From NCBI GenBank assembly GCA_030425715.1, contig JAUIAA010000074.1, positions 1 through 8,821 on the forward strand: a DNA stretch of 8,821 nucleotides, in the 5' to 3' direction. This DNA comes from Bacteroidia bacterium. GTDB taxonomy: Bacteria > Bacteroidota > Bacteroidia > Flavobacteriales > Flavobacteriaceae. Made by a program: the position numbers and the translations under genes. Below, in pieces: positions 1-6,219 of this stretch. The notes beneath the pieces were generated by a model. That model was not told the origin of the DNA. It ran no database searches and saw only the letters and a list, made by a program, of their open reading frames with translations. Positions within the stretch are counted from its first letter, which is position 1. Each line of letters opens with the position of its first letter.

Positions 1-369
1 ACCCCTAAAATATTAAAAAACTCTCAAGAATATATTTCTGAAAAATATAATGTACCCCATAACCATATTGATTTTGTTTTTCACGGAGGATCAGGCTCTA
101 CTGTGGAAGAAATTAGAGAAGCAATTGGTTATGGTGTAATAAAAATGAATATCGATACCGATTTGCAATATGCATACATGACTGGAATTAGAGATTTTAT
201 GGCAAAATATACAGACTATTTACAAGGCCAAATTGGTAATCCAGAAGGAGAAGATGTTCCGAACAAAAAGTACTACGACCCTAGAAAATGGGTAAGAGAA
301 GGTGAATTAGCGTTTTCGAAACGTTTAGAACAAGCATTCCAAGATTTGAACAACATCAATACGCTTTAA
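1..369 (+). CDS. fbaA: Fructose-bisphosphate aldolase, class II (C-terminal part, 5' end outside window)
   Basis: This enzyme cleaves fructose 1,6-bisphosphate to dihydroxyacetone phosphate and glyceraldehyde 3-phosphate in glycolysis, and runs in reverse in gluconeogenesis, in the cytoplasm. The reading frame is open from base 1, giving the last 122 residues before the TAA at 367-369; the first in-frame alternative start (GTG at 103) is not a real start because conserved sequence continues upstream of it. Visible are the FHGGSGS motif (window residues 27-33; its His is a metal ligand and the Gly/Ser residues bind phosphate in the family), the NIDTD motif that contacts substrate, and the class IIA tail with LQGQIGNPEGED and NKKYYDPR. 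From the FHGGSGS His to the C-terminus there are 94 residues, against 95 in E. coli FbaA, so the C-terminus is intact. A terminator follows directly. About two thirds of the gene lies to the left of the window. Confidence 0.95.
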   Translation, partial: TPKILKNSQEYISEKYNVPHNHIDFVFHGGSGSTVEEIREAIGYGVIKMNIDTDLQYAYMTGIRDFMAKYTDYLQGQIGNPEGEDVPNKKYYDPRKWVREGELAFSKRLEQAFQDLNNINTL

Positions 370-376
370 ATAAATA

Positions 377-413
377 AGGAAAATCAATATAGGTTGGTTT
401 TCCTCTTTTTTTT
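377..413 (+). terminator. Intrinsic terminator of fbaA
   Basis: The arm AGGAAAATCAAT (377-388) pairs with GTTGGTTTTCCT (393-404), including two G-T pairs, around a 4-nt loop. A run of eight T follows at 406-413 after one C. It starts 8 bases after the fbaA stop codon, so accD probably needs its own promoter or relies on read-through. Confidence 0.8.
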
Positions 414-425
414 CTAACTTGCCAG

Positions 426-447
426 CCATTTTTAGCATTAAAAATGG
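426..447 (+). other. Perfect hairpin in the accD leader
   Basis: CCATTTTTA (426-434) and TAAAAATGG (439-447) form a perfect 9-bp stem with a GCAT loop, ending 30 bases before the accD start. No T run follows, so it does not look like a terminator on this strand. It may be a leader RNA structure or a binding site, or chance in AT-rich DNA. No convincing TAnnTTTG promoter element was found between the fbaA terminator and accD. Confidence 0.35.
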
Positions 448-477
448 GAATAAAATGAACATCCTAAAATAAAAAAT

Positions 478-1338
478 ATGAGTTCTTGGTTTAAAAGAAA
501 GAATAAAGGGATTCAAACCCCAACAGAAGATAAAAAAGATGTACCAAAAGGACTTTGGTATAAAACACCTAGTGGTAAAATAATTGATTCTGATGACTTA
601 AAAGAACATTTATACGTAAGTCCAGAAGATGGTTATCATGTAAGAATAGGTAGTGCAGAGTACTTTGAAATATTATTTGATGATAATAAATTTACAGAAT
701 TTGATGAGAAACTCTCTGCAAAAGATCCACTAAAATTTGTAGATACAAAAAAGTATACCGAACGTTTAAAAGAAGCGCAAGCAAAAACCAATTTAAAAGA
801 TGCAGTAAGAACCGCAGTAGGGAAATCATTAGGAAAGGATTTGGTAATTGCAGCAATGGATTTTGCATTTATTGGAGGGTCAATGGGTAGTGTAGTTGGA
901 GAGAAAATAGCGAGAGCAATTGATTATGCTATAAAAAAAGAGTTGCCTTTTTTAATGATTTCTAAATCTGGTGGCGCAAGAATGCAAGAAGCATCCTTAT
1001 CTTTAATGCAATTGGTAAAAACATCGGCAAAATTAGCACAATTGGCAGAAGCCAAGTTACCATATATTTCTTTGTGTACAGATCCAACAACGGGTGGAAC
1101 AACTGCTTCTTATGCAATGCTAGGCGATATTAATATTGCAGAGCCTAATGCTTTAATAGCTTTTGCTGGCCCTCGTGTGGTAAAAGACACTACTGGTAAA
1201 GATTTACCAGCTGGATTTCAACGTTCAGAATTTTTATTAGAGCATGGGTTTTTAGATAAAATTGTAGAGCGTAAAAACTTAAAAGAACAGGTAAACCTAT
1301 ATATCGATTTGATTCAAAACAATCCTATTCGCAGTTAG
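478..1338 (+). CDS. accD: Acetyl-CoA carboxylase, carboxyltransferase subunit beta (zinc ribbon cysteines absent)
   Basis: AccD pairs with AccA to form the carboxyltransferase that moves the carboxyl group from carboxybiotin on AccB to acetyl-CoA, giving malonyl-CoA, the first committed step of fatty-acid synthesis. The 286-residue protein has the crotonase-like fold signatures of the family: FIGGSMGSVVGEKI near 131-144, the SGGARM motif at 164-169, the GGTTAS motif at 206-211, and FAGPRVVKDTTG after it. The glycine-rich turns at 165-166 and 206-207 are the expected oxyanion-hole regions. The start codon is the ATG opening MSSWFKRK, typical for flavobacterial AccD. Oddity: where E. coli AccD has a Cys4 zinc ribbon (two CxxC pairs), this protein reads LWYKTPSG (residues 26-33) and VSPEDGYH (47-54), with no cysteine in either place. 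From memory, other flavobacterial AccD proteins share this. accA is not in the window. The gene lies 108 bases after fbaA, separated by a terminator. Confidence 0.96.
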   Translation: MSSWFKRKNKGIQTPTEDKKDVPKGLWYKTPSGKIIDSDDLKEHLYVSPEDGYHVRIGSAEYFEILFDDNKFTEFDEKLSAKDPLKFVDTKKYTERLKEAQAKTNLKDAVRTAVGKSLGKDLVIAAMDFAFIGGSMGSVVGEKIARAIDYAIKKELPFLMISKSGGARMQEASLSLMQLVKTSAKLAQLAEAKLPYISLCTDPTTGGTTASYAMLGDINIAEPNALIAFAGPRVVKDTTGKDLPAGFQRSEFLLEHGFLDKIVERKNLKEQVNLYIDLIQNNPIRS

Positions 1339-1356
1339 GTTAAAAATTAAGACAAT

Positions 1357-1395
1357 AAAAAACTCGTTAAGAAATGAACTTAACGAGTTTTTTTT
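1357..1395. terminator. Bidirectional terminator between accD and the convergent lipoprotein gene
   Basis: AACTCGTTAAG (1361-1371) and CTTAACGAGTT (1379-1389) form an 11-bp perfect stem with a 7-nt loop. Flanking A (1357-1360) and T (1390-1393) bases extend it to 15 bp. Eight T (1388-1395) follow on the + strand and a matching A run precedes it, so the element can stop accD transcription rightwards and the lipoprotein transcript leftwards. It lies 18 bases past the accD stop and 20 bases past the stop of the minus-strand gene. Confidence 0.9.
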
Positions 1396-1415
1396 ATCTA
1401 TTTGAAAAAGTATTT

Positions 1416-2276
1416 TTACAATGCAATACTATTGCTAAAACCTGCAATAATTACTTCTATTTTGTTGTCACAAGTACCATCGCCATAATCTAAGGTAATA
1501 GTATGTTTATTTTTAATTTCTAAAATACCTTGGGTAAATAATTTGCAATCCATATCCTTTTTTAAAGGCTCTATAACGGTAAGCGTACTTTTTTTACCAT
1601 TGGCATGTATAGTAGTTCTCGTACCAGAAATTAAATAAACATTGTCTTGCCAAGTAGAAGTATTATGCCCCTCAATACATTCTCTTACTCTGTTTTCTAC
1701 AATATGTGTTTTGGTGTTGTTTTCCCAAGTTATAGTAATATCTCTATAAATATTTGCTATAGGGTTTTGATTTGAAGCATTTTTTATATGTGTTTTTTGC
1801 TGCTCGCCTTCAATTTTATTATGGTTGAAATAAAAGTTTTCGTAGCGATATTCTAAAAACAGCTCTTCAGATTCTTTATTATATTCAATTTCCATGATAA
1901 TCTTTCCTTCTAAAAAATTACTTTTATAAGTAGTACAACCCTCTCCAAAATCTACGGTAGCAGTAATGGTATTATCACTATGCGATTGTGCAGTAACAGT
2001 TACACACTCTGGTAAATAGTTGGTTTTTTCCGCATTTTTTTTCGAAGATTTTTTGTTGGCATAAGAATTTTCAACTTGGTAAAAAGCATTTTCAAGAAGA
2101 TCATTAACAGTTTCATTGATTTGATCAATTTCCACCTGTTGTTTGGCATTGTTCATATCATTGGCAGCACTGTCTTCTCCAACACTATCTTCTGAATTAC
2201 AGCTTGTTAAAAATAAAACAATTAAGTAGCTCCATAGGAATTTCTTAAGTAGGGGAGTACTTTTAAATGGTTTCAT
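1416..2276 (-). CDS. Uncharacterised exported lipoprotein
   Basis: Function unknown. The frame extends upstream to 2354, but I choose the ATG at 2274-2276. It gives a 286-residue protein with a regular lipoprotein signal: basic MKPFKSTPLLKK, hydrophobic FLWSYLIVLF, then the lipobox LTSC with the lipidated Cys at residue 26. The longer start would bury the signal and overlap the rpsO promoter. After the Cys comes NSEDSVGEDS; acidic residues close behind the Cys are a feature of Bacteroidota lipoproteins sent to the cell surface, so surface exposure is plausible. Residues 40-85 are polar, probably helical or disordered. The rest looks beta-rich, with five further Cys (91, 114, 200, 244, 269). 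Two similar blocks stand out: C91 to C114, ending VDFGEGC, and C244 to C269, ending LDYGDGTC, each with a TIT motif before the D(F/Y)G. These may be disulfide-closed hairpins. The motif set resembles a family of flavobacterial lipoproteins that I know only as hypothetical. The gene stands alone on the minus strand inside a housekeeping block. Confidence 0.85.
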   Translation of the reverse strand: MKPFKSTPLLKKFLWSYLIVLFLTSCNSEDSVGEDSAANDMNNAKQQVEIDQINETVNDLLENAFYQVENSYANKKSSKKNAEKTNYLPECVTVTAQSHSDNTITATVDFGEGCTTYKSNFLEGKIIMEIEYNKESEELFLEYRYENFYFNHNKIEGEQQKTHIKNASNQNPIANIYRDITITWENNTKTHIVENRVRECIEGHNTSTWQDNVYLISGTRTTIHANGKKSTLTVIEPLKKDMDCKLFTQGILEIKNKHTITLDYGDGTCDNKIEVIIAGFSNSIAL

Positions 2277-2347
2277 AGCAATTATTTTAATAATATTGTT
2301 ATGATATAACGCATTTATAGTCATAATATTATACAATTTAAAAAGCA

Positions 2348-2377
2348 TTGCCAAATCAAATATTAATAGTATCTTTG
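2348..2377 (+). promoter_or_regulatory. Bacteroidota-type promoter of rpsO
   Basis: The -33 element TTG (2348-2350) is followed by exactly 19 bases and the -7 element TATCTTTG (2370-2377), a full match to TAnnTTTG. The transcript should start near 2382-2386, leaving a leader of about 50 bases before rpsO. The leader opens with a small dyad, CTAATT-TAC-AATTAG (2382-2396), and shows no Shine-Dalgarno sequence, as is usual in this phylum. The consensus is the one recognised by the type of sigma factor encoded at 5220-6083. Confidence 0.8.
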
Positions 2378-2431
2378 CCGCCTAATTTACAATTAGTACA
2401 TAAAAATTATTAATTAAAATTTAATGTTAGC

Positions 2432-2701
2432 ATGTATTTAACAGCAGAAACAAAAAAAGAAATTTTTAAAAAACACGGAAAATCTGATACAGATACAGGT
2501 TCTCCAGAAGGGCAAATTGCACTTTTTACACACCGTATTAACCACTTAACAGGTCATTTAAAAAATAACCGTAAAGATTTTAATACACAACGTTCATTAG
2601 TAAAGTTGGTAGGTAAACGTCGTAATTTGTTAAACTATTTAATTAAAACCGATATTACAAGATATCGTGCAATAATTAAAGAACTAGGTTTGAGAAAATA
2701 A
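2432..2701 (+). CDS. rpsO: 30S ribosomal protein S15
   Basis: S15 is a primary 16S rRNA-binding protein of the small-subunit platform; it binds the helix 20/21/22 junction and helps bring in S6 and S18. The 89-residue length is the family standard. Diagnostic blocks are present: DTGSPEGQIALFTHRINHLTGHL at about residues 21-43, split here as DTGSPEGQIALF and THRINHLTGHL; RKDFNTQRSLVKLVGKRR in the middle; and the GLRK C-terminus. The ATG at 2432 follows an A/T-rich leader and a promoter that fits the phylum consensus. A terminator follows 5 bases after the stop, before pnp. S15 represses its own synthesis in several bacteria through leader RNA structures, but the leader here is short and shows no structure I can match to a known S15 element. 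Confidence 0.97.
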   Translation: MYLTAETKKEIFKKHGKSDTDTGSPEGQIALFTHRINHLTGHLKNNRKDFNTQRSLVKLVGKRRNLLNYLIKTDITRYRAIIKELGLRK

Positions 2702-2706
2702 ATAAT

Positions 2707-2731
2707 AGAGAGGCTTTGTCCTCTCTTTTTT
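2707..2731 (+). terminator. Intrinsic terminator (or attenuator) between rpsO and pnp
   Basis: AGAGAGG (2707-2713) pairs with CCTCTCT (2720-2726) around the loop CTTTGT, followed by T at 2726-2731. The stem is perfect but only 7 bp and the T run is short, so partial read-through into pnp is possible. Confidence 0.85.
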
Positions 2732-2942
2732 ATTGTATCAAATTTAACATTCAAAAAAGTCAGAATATTGGTTTTTTTGAATACATTTACAATAAATCTT
2801 AGAGATTTAAAAATCTTAAAAAACACTAGAGTAATTCATTGGCAAACTATTCTCTTTCTAGAGAAACAACACAACTACAAATGTTTAACCTATGAATTAA
2901 TTAGTATGCTTACAATATATTGGCATACACAAAAAACAAATT
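2732..2942 (+). promoter_or_regulatory. 211-nt leader/intergenic region before pnp with several small dyads
   Basis: No convincing gene lies here. The region holds TAAATCT-TAG-AGATTTA (2793-2809), a second AAATCTTA copy at 2811-2818 that could compete for the same AGATTT arm, and TTCTCT-TTCT-AGAGAA (2850-2865). Next to the start codon is GTATGC (2904-2909) with GCATAC (2923-2928), enclosing the palindrome CAATATATTG (2913-2922). The nearest promoter-like match is TACATTTA (2782-2789), one base off TAnnTTTG but without a TTG at the right distance. In E. coli the pnp leader is a structured target for autoregulation by RNase III and PNPase; whether this leader acts similarly is inference. Confidence 0.4.
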
Positions 2943-5087
2943 ATGATTCCAAAAGTTTTTAGAGAGGTCATTGACCTTGGAGACGGTAGAGAAATTTCTA
3001 TCGAAACCGGAAAATTAGCTAAACAAGCGCATGGTAGCGTTGTAGTACAATCGGGAAAATGTATGCTTCTGTGTACAGTTGTTTCCAATTACAAACAAAG
3101 TGATGTAGACTTTTTACCCTTGACGGTAGATTACAGAGAAAAATTTGCTGCTTCAGGGCGTTATCCTGGAGGTTTCTTTAAAAGAGAAGCTAGACCGAGT
3201 GATGGTGAAGTTTTAACAATGCGTTTGGTAGATCGCGTTTTACGACCGTTATTCCCAAAAGATTACCATTCTGAAACGCAGGTGATGATCCAATTAATGT
3301 CTCATGATGATAATGTGATGCCAGATGCTATGGCAGGTTTGGCAGCTTCTGCAGCGATTCAATTGTCCGATTTTCCATTCGAATGTCCAATCTCAGAAGT
3401 TAGAGTTGGCCGTATCAATGGTGCATTTATTATCAACCCAACCAGAGCACAATTAGAAGAGTCTGACATTGACATGATGATTGGTGCTTCTGCAGATTCT
3501 GTGATGATGGTTGAGGGAGAGATGGATGAGATTTCTGAAGAAGAAATGACCGAAGCAATTAAGTTTGCACATGAAGCGATAAAAGTACAATGCGCTGCTC
3601 AAGTAGCATTGGCCGAAGCCTTTGGCAAAAAAGAAGTGCGTGAGTACGAGCCTGAACGTGAAGATGAAGATTTAGCTAAAAAAATTCACGATATGGCATA
3701 CGATAAAGTATATGCTGTTGCCAAAGCAGGTTCTGCAAAACATGAACGTAGTGCTGCATTTGCTGAAATTAAAGAAGAAATAAAAGCAACATTTTCTGAT
3801 GAAGAATTAGAAGATGTTGGAGGATTAATTTCTAAATATTACAACAAAGCTGAAAAAGCAGCGGTTAGAGATTTAACCCTAAATGAAGGATTGCGTTTAG
3901 ATGGTAGAAAAACAGATGAAATTAGACCTATTTGGTGTGAGGTGGATTACTTACCTTCTACACATGGTTCTGCCATTTTTACACGTGGAGAAACACAAGC
4001 TTTAGCAACGGTTACTTTAGGTACCTCTAGAGAAGCAAACCAAATAGATATGCCATCTTATGAAGGCGAAGAGCGTTTTTATTTACACTATAACTTCCCT
4101 CCTTTTTCAACGGGTGAGGCAAGACCAATTCGTGGTACATCTCGTCGTGAGGTAGGACATGGTAATCTAGCACAACGTGCTTTAAAAGGGATGGTTCCTG
4201 AAGATTGCCCTTATACTGTTCGTGTAGTTTCTGAAGTATTAGAATCTAATGGGTCGTCTTCTATGGCAACCGTTTGTTCTGGAACTATGGCCTTAATGGA
4301 TGCTGGTATTCAATTAAAAAAACCAGTTTCTGGTATCGCAATGGGATTAATTTCTGACGCAGATTCTGGTAAATATGCGGTTTTATCTGATATTTTAGGA
4401 GATGAAGACCACTTAGGAGATATGGACTTTAAAGTAACGGGTACTGCAGATGGTATTACGGCTTGTCAAATGGATATTAAAGTAAAAGGACTTTCTTATG
4501 AAATTTTGGTGAATGCTTTAAAACAAGCTCGTGAGGGTCGTTTACACATTTTAGGAAAATTAACCGATACAATTGCAGCTCCAAAAACAGAAGTTAAAGA
4601 GCATGCGCCTACTATGGTTACAAAGCGTATTCCTAATGAGTATATTGGAGCGTTAATTGGTCCAGGTGGTAAAGTAATTCAAGAATTACAAAAAGAAACA
4701 GATACTACCATTGTTATCAATGAAGATCCAGTGACGGAAGAAGGTATTGTTGAAATTTTAGGAGTTGGTAGCAAAGGAATTGATGCGGTATTGGCTAAAA
4801 TTAAATCAATTACTTTTAAACCACAAAGAAATAGTGTTTATGAAGTAAAAGTGGTTAAAATTTTAGATTTTGGAGCAGTAGTAGAATATGTGGAGGCACC
4901 AGGAAACGAAGTTTTATTACACATTTCGGAATTGGCTTGGGAAAGAACCAACAATGTTAGCGATATTTTAAAAGTTGGGGATGTTCTTGATGTAAAATAC
5001 TTTGGTGTGGACCCTAAAACTAGAAAAGAAAAAGTTTCTAGAAAAGCATTATTACCGCGTCCTGAAAGAAAGGAAAAAGCAGAATAA
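2943..5087 (+). CDS. pnp: Polyribonucleotide nucleotidyltransferase (PNPase)
   Basis: PNPase is a trimeric 3'-to-5' exoribonuclease that uses phosphate to release nucleoside diphosphates; it degrades mRNA and processes small RNAs in the cytoplasm. The 714-residue protein has the full domain order: first RNase PH-like domain (about 5-220, with GGFFKREARPS near 76-86), an all-helical linker (about 240-310), a second RNase PH domain (about 315-550), a KH domain with IGPGGK at 572-577, and an S1 domain from about residue 630 (NSVYEVKVVKILDFGAVVEY) to 703. The catalytic segment GDEDHLGDMDFK is complete; D489, D495 and K497 align with the metal-binding D486, D492 and K494 of E. coli PNPase. The second RNase PH domain carries EARPIRGTSRREVGHG, whose ARPIRG stretch differs from the E. 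coli sequence and is familiar from Bacteroidota. The ATG at 2943 gives the usual N-terminus. The gene follows rpsO, as in many bacteria, but behind a terminator. Confidence 0.97.
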   Translation: MIPKVFREVIDLGDGREISIETGKLAKQAHGSVVVQSGKCMLLCTVVSNYKQSDVDFLPLTVDYREKFAASGRYPGGFFKREARPSDGEVLTMRLVDRVLRPLFPKDYHSETQVMIQLMSHDDNVMPDAMAGLAASAAIQLSDFPFECPISEVRVGRINGAFIINPTRAQLEESDIDMMIGASADSVMMVEGEMDEISEEEMTEAIKFAHEAIKVQCAAQVALAEAFGKKEVREYEPEREDEDLAKKIHDMAYDKVYAVAKAGSAKHERSAAFAEIKEEIKATFSDEELEDVGGLISKYYNKAEKAAVRDLTLNEGLRLDGRKTDEIRPIWCEVDYLPSTHGSAIFTRGETQALATVTLGTSREANQIDMPSYEGEERFYLHYNFPPFSTGEARPIRGTSRREVGHGNLAQRALKGMVPEDCPYTVRVVSEVLESNGSSSMATVCSGTMALMDAGIQLKKPVSGIAMGLISDADSGKYAVLSDILGDEDHLGDMDFKVTGTADGITACQMDIKVKGLSYEILVNALKQAREGRLHILGKLTDTIAAPKTEVKEHAPTMVTKRIPNEYIGALIGPGGKVIQELQKETDTTIVINEDPVTEEGIVEILGVGSKGIDAVLAKIKSITFKPQRNSVYEVKVVKILDFGAVVEYVEAPGNEVLLHISELAWERTNNVSDILKVGDVLDVKYFGVDPKTRKEKVSRKALLPRPERKEKAE

Positions 5088-5114
5088 TATTTAGTTATAT
5101 ATTGCGTTTTATAC

Positions 5115-5144
5115 AACCTCAAGAATATTTCTTGAGGTTTTTTT
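5115..5144 (+). terminator. Intrinsic terminator of pnp
   Basis: AACCTCAAGAA (5115-5125) and TTCTTGAGGTT (5129-5139) form a perfect 11-bp stem with a TAT loop, followed by a run of seven T (5138-5144). It begins 27 bases after the pnp stop codon and separates pnp from rpoD. Confidence 0.92.
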
Positions 5145-5167
5145 ATACCCTTTTGTAACATTTGGGT

Positions 5168-5190
5168 TACTTATTACGTATAACTAAGTA
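5168..5190. promoter_or_regulatory. Dyad upstream of rpoD
   Basis: TACTTA (5168-5173) and TAAGTA (5185-5190) are inverted copies around an 11-base spacer, centred about 40 bases before the rpoD ATG. The position would suit an operator or promoter-proximal site. No full TAnnTTTG is present between the pnp terminator and rpoD; the closest is AACATTTG (5157-5164), with one mismatch at its first base. In AT-rich DNA the dyad could be chance. Confidence 0.25.
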
Positions 5191-5219
5191 CATGACTATT
5201 ATTAATTAAATATAAATTG

Positions 5220-6083
5220 ATGAGACAACTAAAAATTACAAAACAGGTTACCAACCGAGAAACAGCCTCCCTAGATAAATACTTACAAGAAATTGGAAAG
5301 GTAGATTTAATTACTGCCGATATGGAAGTGGAGTTAGCACAACGTATCAAAGCGGGAGACCAAATAGCTCTTGAAAAATTAACCAAAGCAAATTTGCGTT
5401 TTGTGGTTTCTGTTGCTAAACAATACCAAAATCAAGGATTAACTTTACCAGATTTAATTAATGAAGGTAATTTAGGATTGATCAAAGCAGCAAAGAGATT
5501 TGATGAAACCCGTGGATTTAAATTTATTTCTTACGCGGTTTGGTGGATTCGTCAGTCTATTTTACAAGCTTTAGCAGAACAATCTAGAATTGTAAGATTG
5601 CCATTAAATAAAATTGGTTCTATCAATAAAATCAATAAAACTTTTGCAAGATTAGAACAAGAAAATGAAAGACCACCATCAGCAGAAGAGATTGCGAAAG
5701 AATTGGACATGACCATTAGTGATGTAAAAGAATCGATGAAAAATTCTGGTCGTCATGTCTCTATGGATGCTCCATTGATTGAAGGAGAAGATTCTAATTT
5801 ATACGATGTATTAAATTCAGGAGAGTCACCAAATCCAGACAAAAAATTATTACACGAATCCTTAAAAGTAGAAATTTTAAGAGCATTAGAAACCCTAACA
5901 CCAAGGGAAGCAGATGTAGTTAAATTGTATTTTGGTTTAGGAGATGCGCACCCAATGACTTTAGAAGAAATTGGAGAAACTTTTGATTTAACTCGTGAAA
6001 GAGTGCGTCAGATTAAAGAAAAAGCAATAAGAAGATTAAAACACACTTCAAGAAGTAAAATTTTAAGAACCTATTTAGGTTAG
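5220..6083 (+). CDS. rpoD: Primary RNA polymerase sigma factor (sigma-70/RpoD, short Bacteroidota form)
   Basis: This is the housekeeping sigma factor that directs RNA polymerase to most promoters. The ATG at 5220 gives MRQLKITKQVTNRE, the standard flavobacterial N-terminus; a TTG one codon upstream is not needed. At 287 residues it lacks the long acidic region 1.1 and the large non-conserved insert of E. coli RpoD. It runs through region 1.2 (about 12-45, SLDKYLQEIGKVDLITADME), region 2 (about 45-115, with LPDLINEGNLGLIKA and the -10-reading RGFKFISYAVWWIRQ at 98-112), region 3 (about 116-200, with ERPPSAEEIAKEL) and region 4 (about 220-287). The region 4 helix-turn-helix from M246, MTLEEIGETFDLTRERVRQI, reads the upstream element. 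Known homologues recognise TTG-N19-TAnnTTTG, the sequence found before rpsO in this window. The gene is probably a separate unit, with terminators on both sides. Confidence 0.97.
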   Translation: MRQLKITKQVTNRETASLDKYLQEIGKVDLITADMEVELAQRIKAGDQIALEKLTKANLRFVVSVAKQYQNQGLTLPDLINEGNLGLIKAAKRFDETRGFKFISYAVWWIRQSILQALAEQSRIVRLPLNKIGSINKINKTFARLEQENERPPSAEEIAKELDMTISDVKESMKNSGRHVSMDAPLIEGEDSNLYDVLNSGESPNPDKKLLHESLKVEILRALETLTPREADVVKLYFGLGDAHPMTLEEIGETFDLTRERVRQIKEKAIRRLKHTSRSKILRTYLG

Positions 6084-6104
6084 CAATAGAGAATACTTTT
6101 ATAT

Positions 6105-6129
6105 AAAACACACCACTTTAAAAGTGTGT
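6105..6129 (-). terminator. Probable terminator for the minus-strand DUF1080 gene
   Basis: ACAC (6110-6113) plus ACTT (6115-6118) pairs with AAGT (6122-6125) plus GTGT (6126-6129), with C6114 bulged and a 3-nt loop. On the minus strand the stem is followed by TTTT (complement of 6105-6108). There is no T run on the + strand side, so it suits the leftward transcript from the gene ending at 6220. The bulge and short T run make it weaker than the other terminators here. Confidence 0.45.
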
Positions 6130-6145
6130 AAGTTAAAAATAATCT

Positions 6146-6180
6146 AGGTCAGACTTTAACTATTTAAGTCTGACCTTTTT
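6146..6180 (+). terminator. Intrinsic terminator of rpoD
   Basis: AGGTCAGACTT (6146-6156) and AAGTCTGACCT (6166-6176) form a perfect 11-bp stem. Two more A-T pairs are possible inside it, and a T run (6176-6180) follows. It lies 62 bases after the rpoD stop codon and 39 bases from the stop of the convergent gene, so it could also slow leftward transcription. Confidence 0.9.
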
Positions 6181-6219
6181 ATATATAGCTAGTTAAGTAA
6201 TACCTTTAAAACAAAAAAA

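Noticed and set aside
2277..2354. Longer N-terminus for the lipoprotein (26 extra residues)
   Set aside because: The extension would place the signal sequence inside the protein and overlap the -33 element of rpsO. The ATG at 2276 gives a canonical lipoprotein signal.
2277..2400. Promoter for the lipoprotein gene on the minus strand
   Set aside because: The best match is AATATTTG (complement of 2357-2364), one base off TAnnTTTG, and the nearest TTG lies about 25 bases away, too far. I could not support a call.
2382..2431. S15-binding regulatory RNA in the rpsO leader
   Set aside because: The leader is about 50 bases, very AT-rich, and has only a 6-bp dyad at its 5' end; it does not match an S15 leader structure that I can recognise.
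2768..2962. Open frame of 64 codons on the + strand running into pnp
   Set aside because: It begins at a TTG, has AT-driven composition, resembles no family I know, and overlaps the pnp start out of frame. A shorter version from the ATG at 2906 (18 codons) could in theory be a leader peptide but has nothing specific in its favour.
4838..5386. Minus-strand open frames opposite the end of pnp and start of rpoD
   Set aside because: They are shadows of strongly conserved genes, cross the pnp terminator in one case, and have no recognisable protein features.
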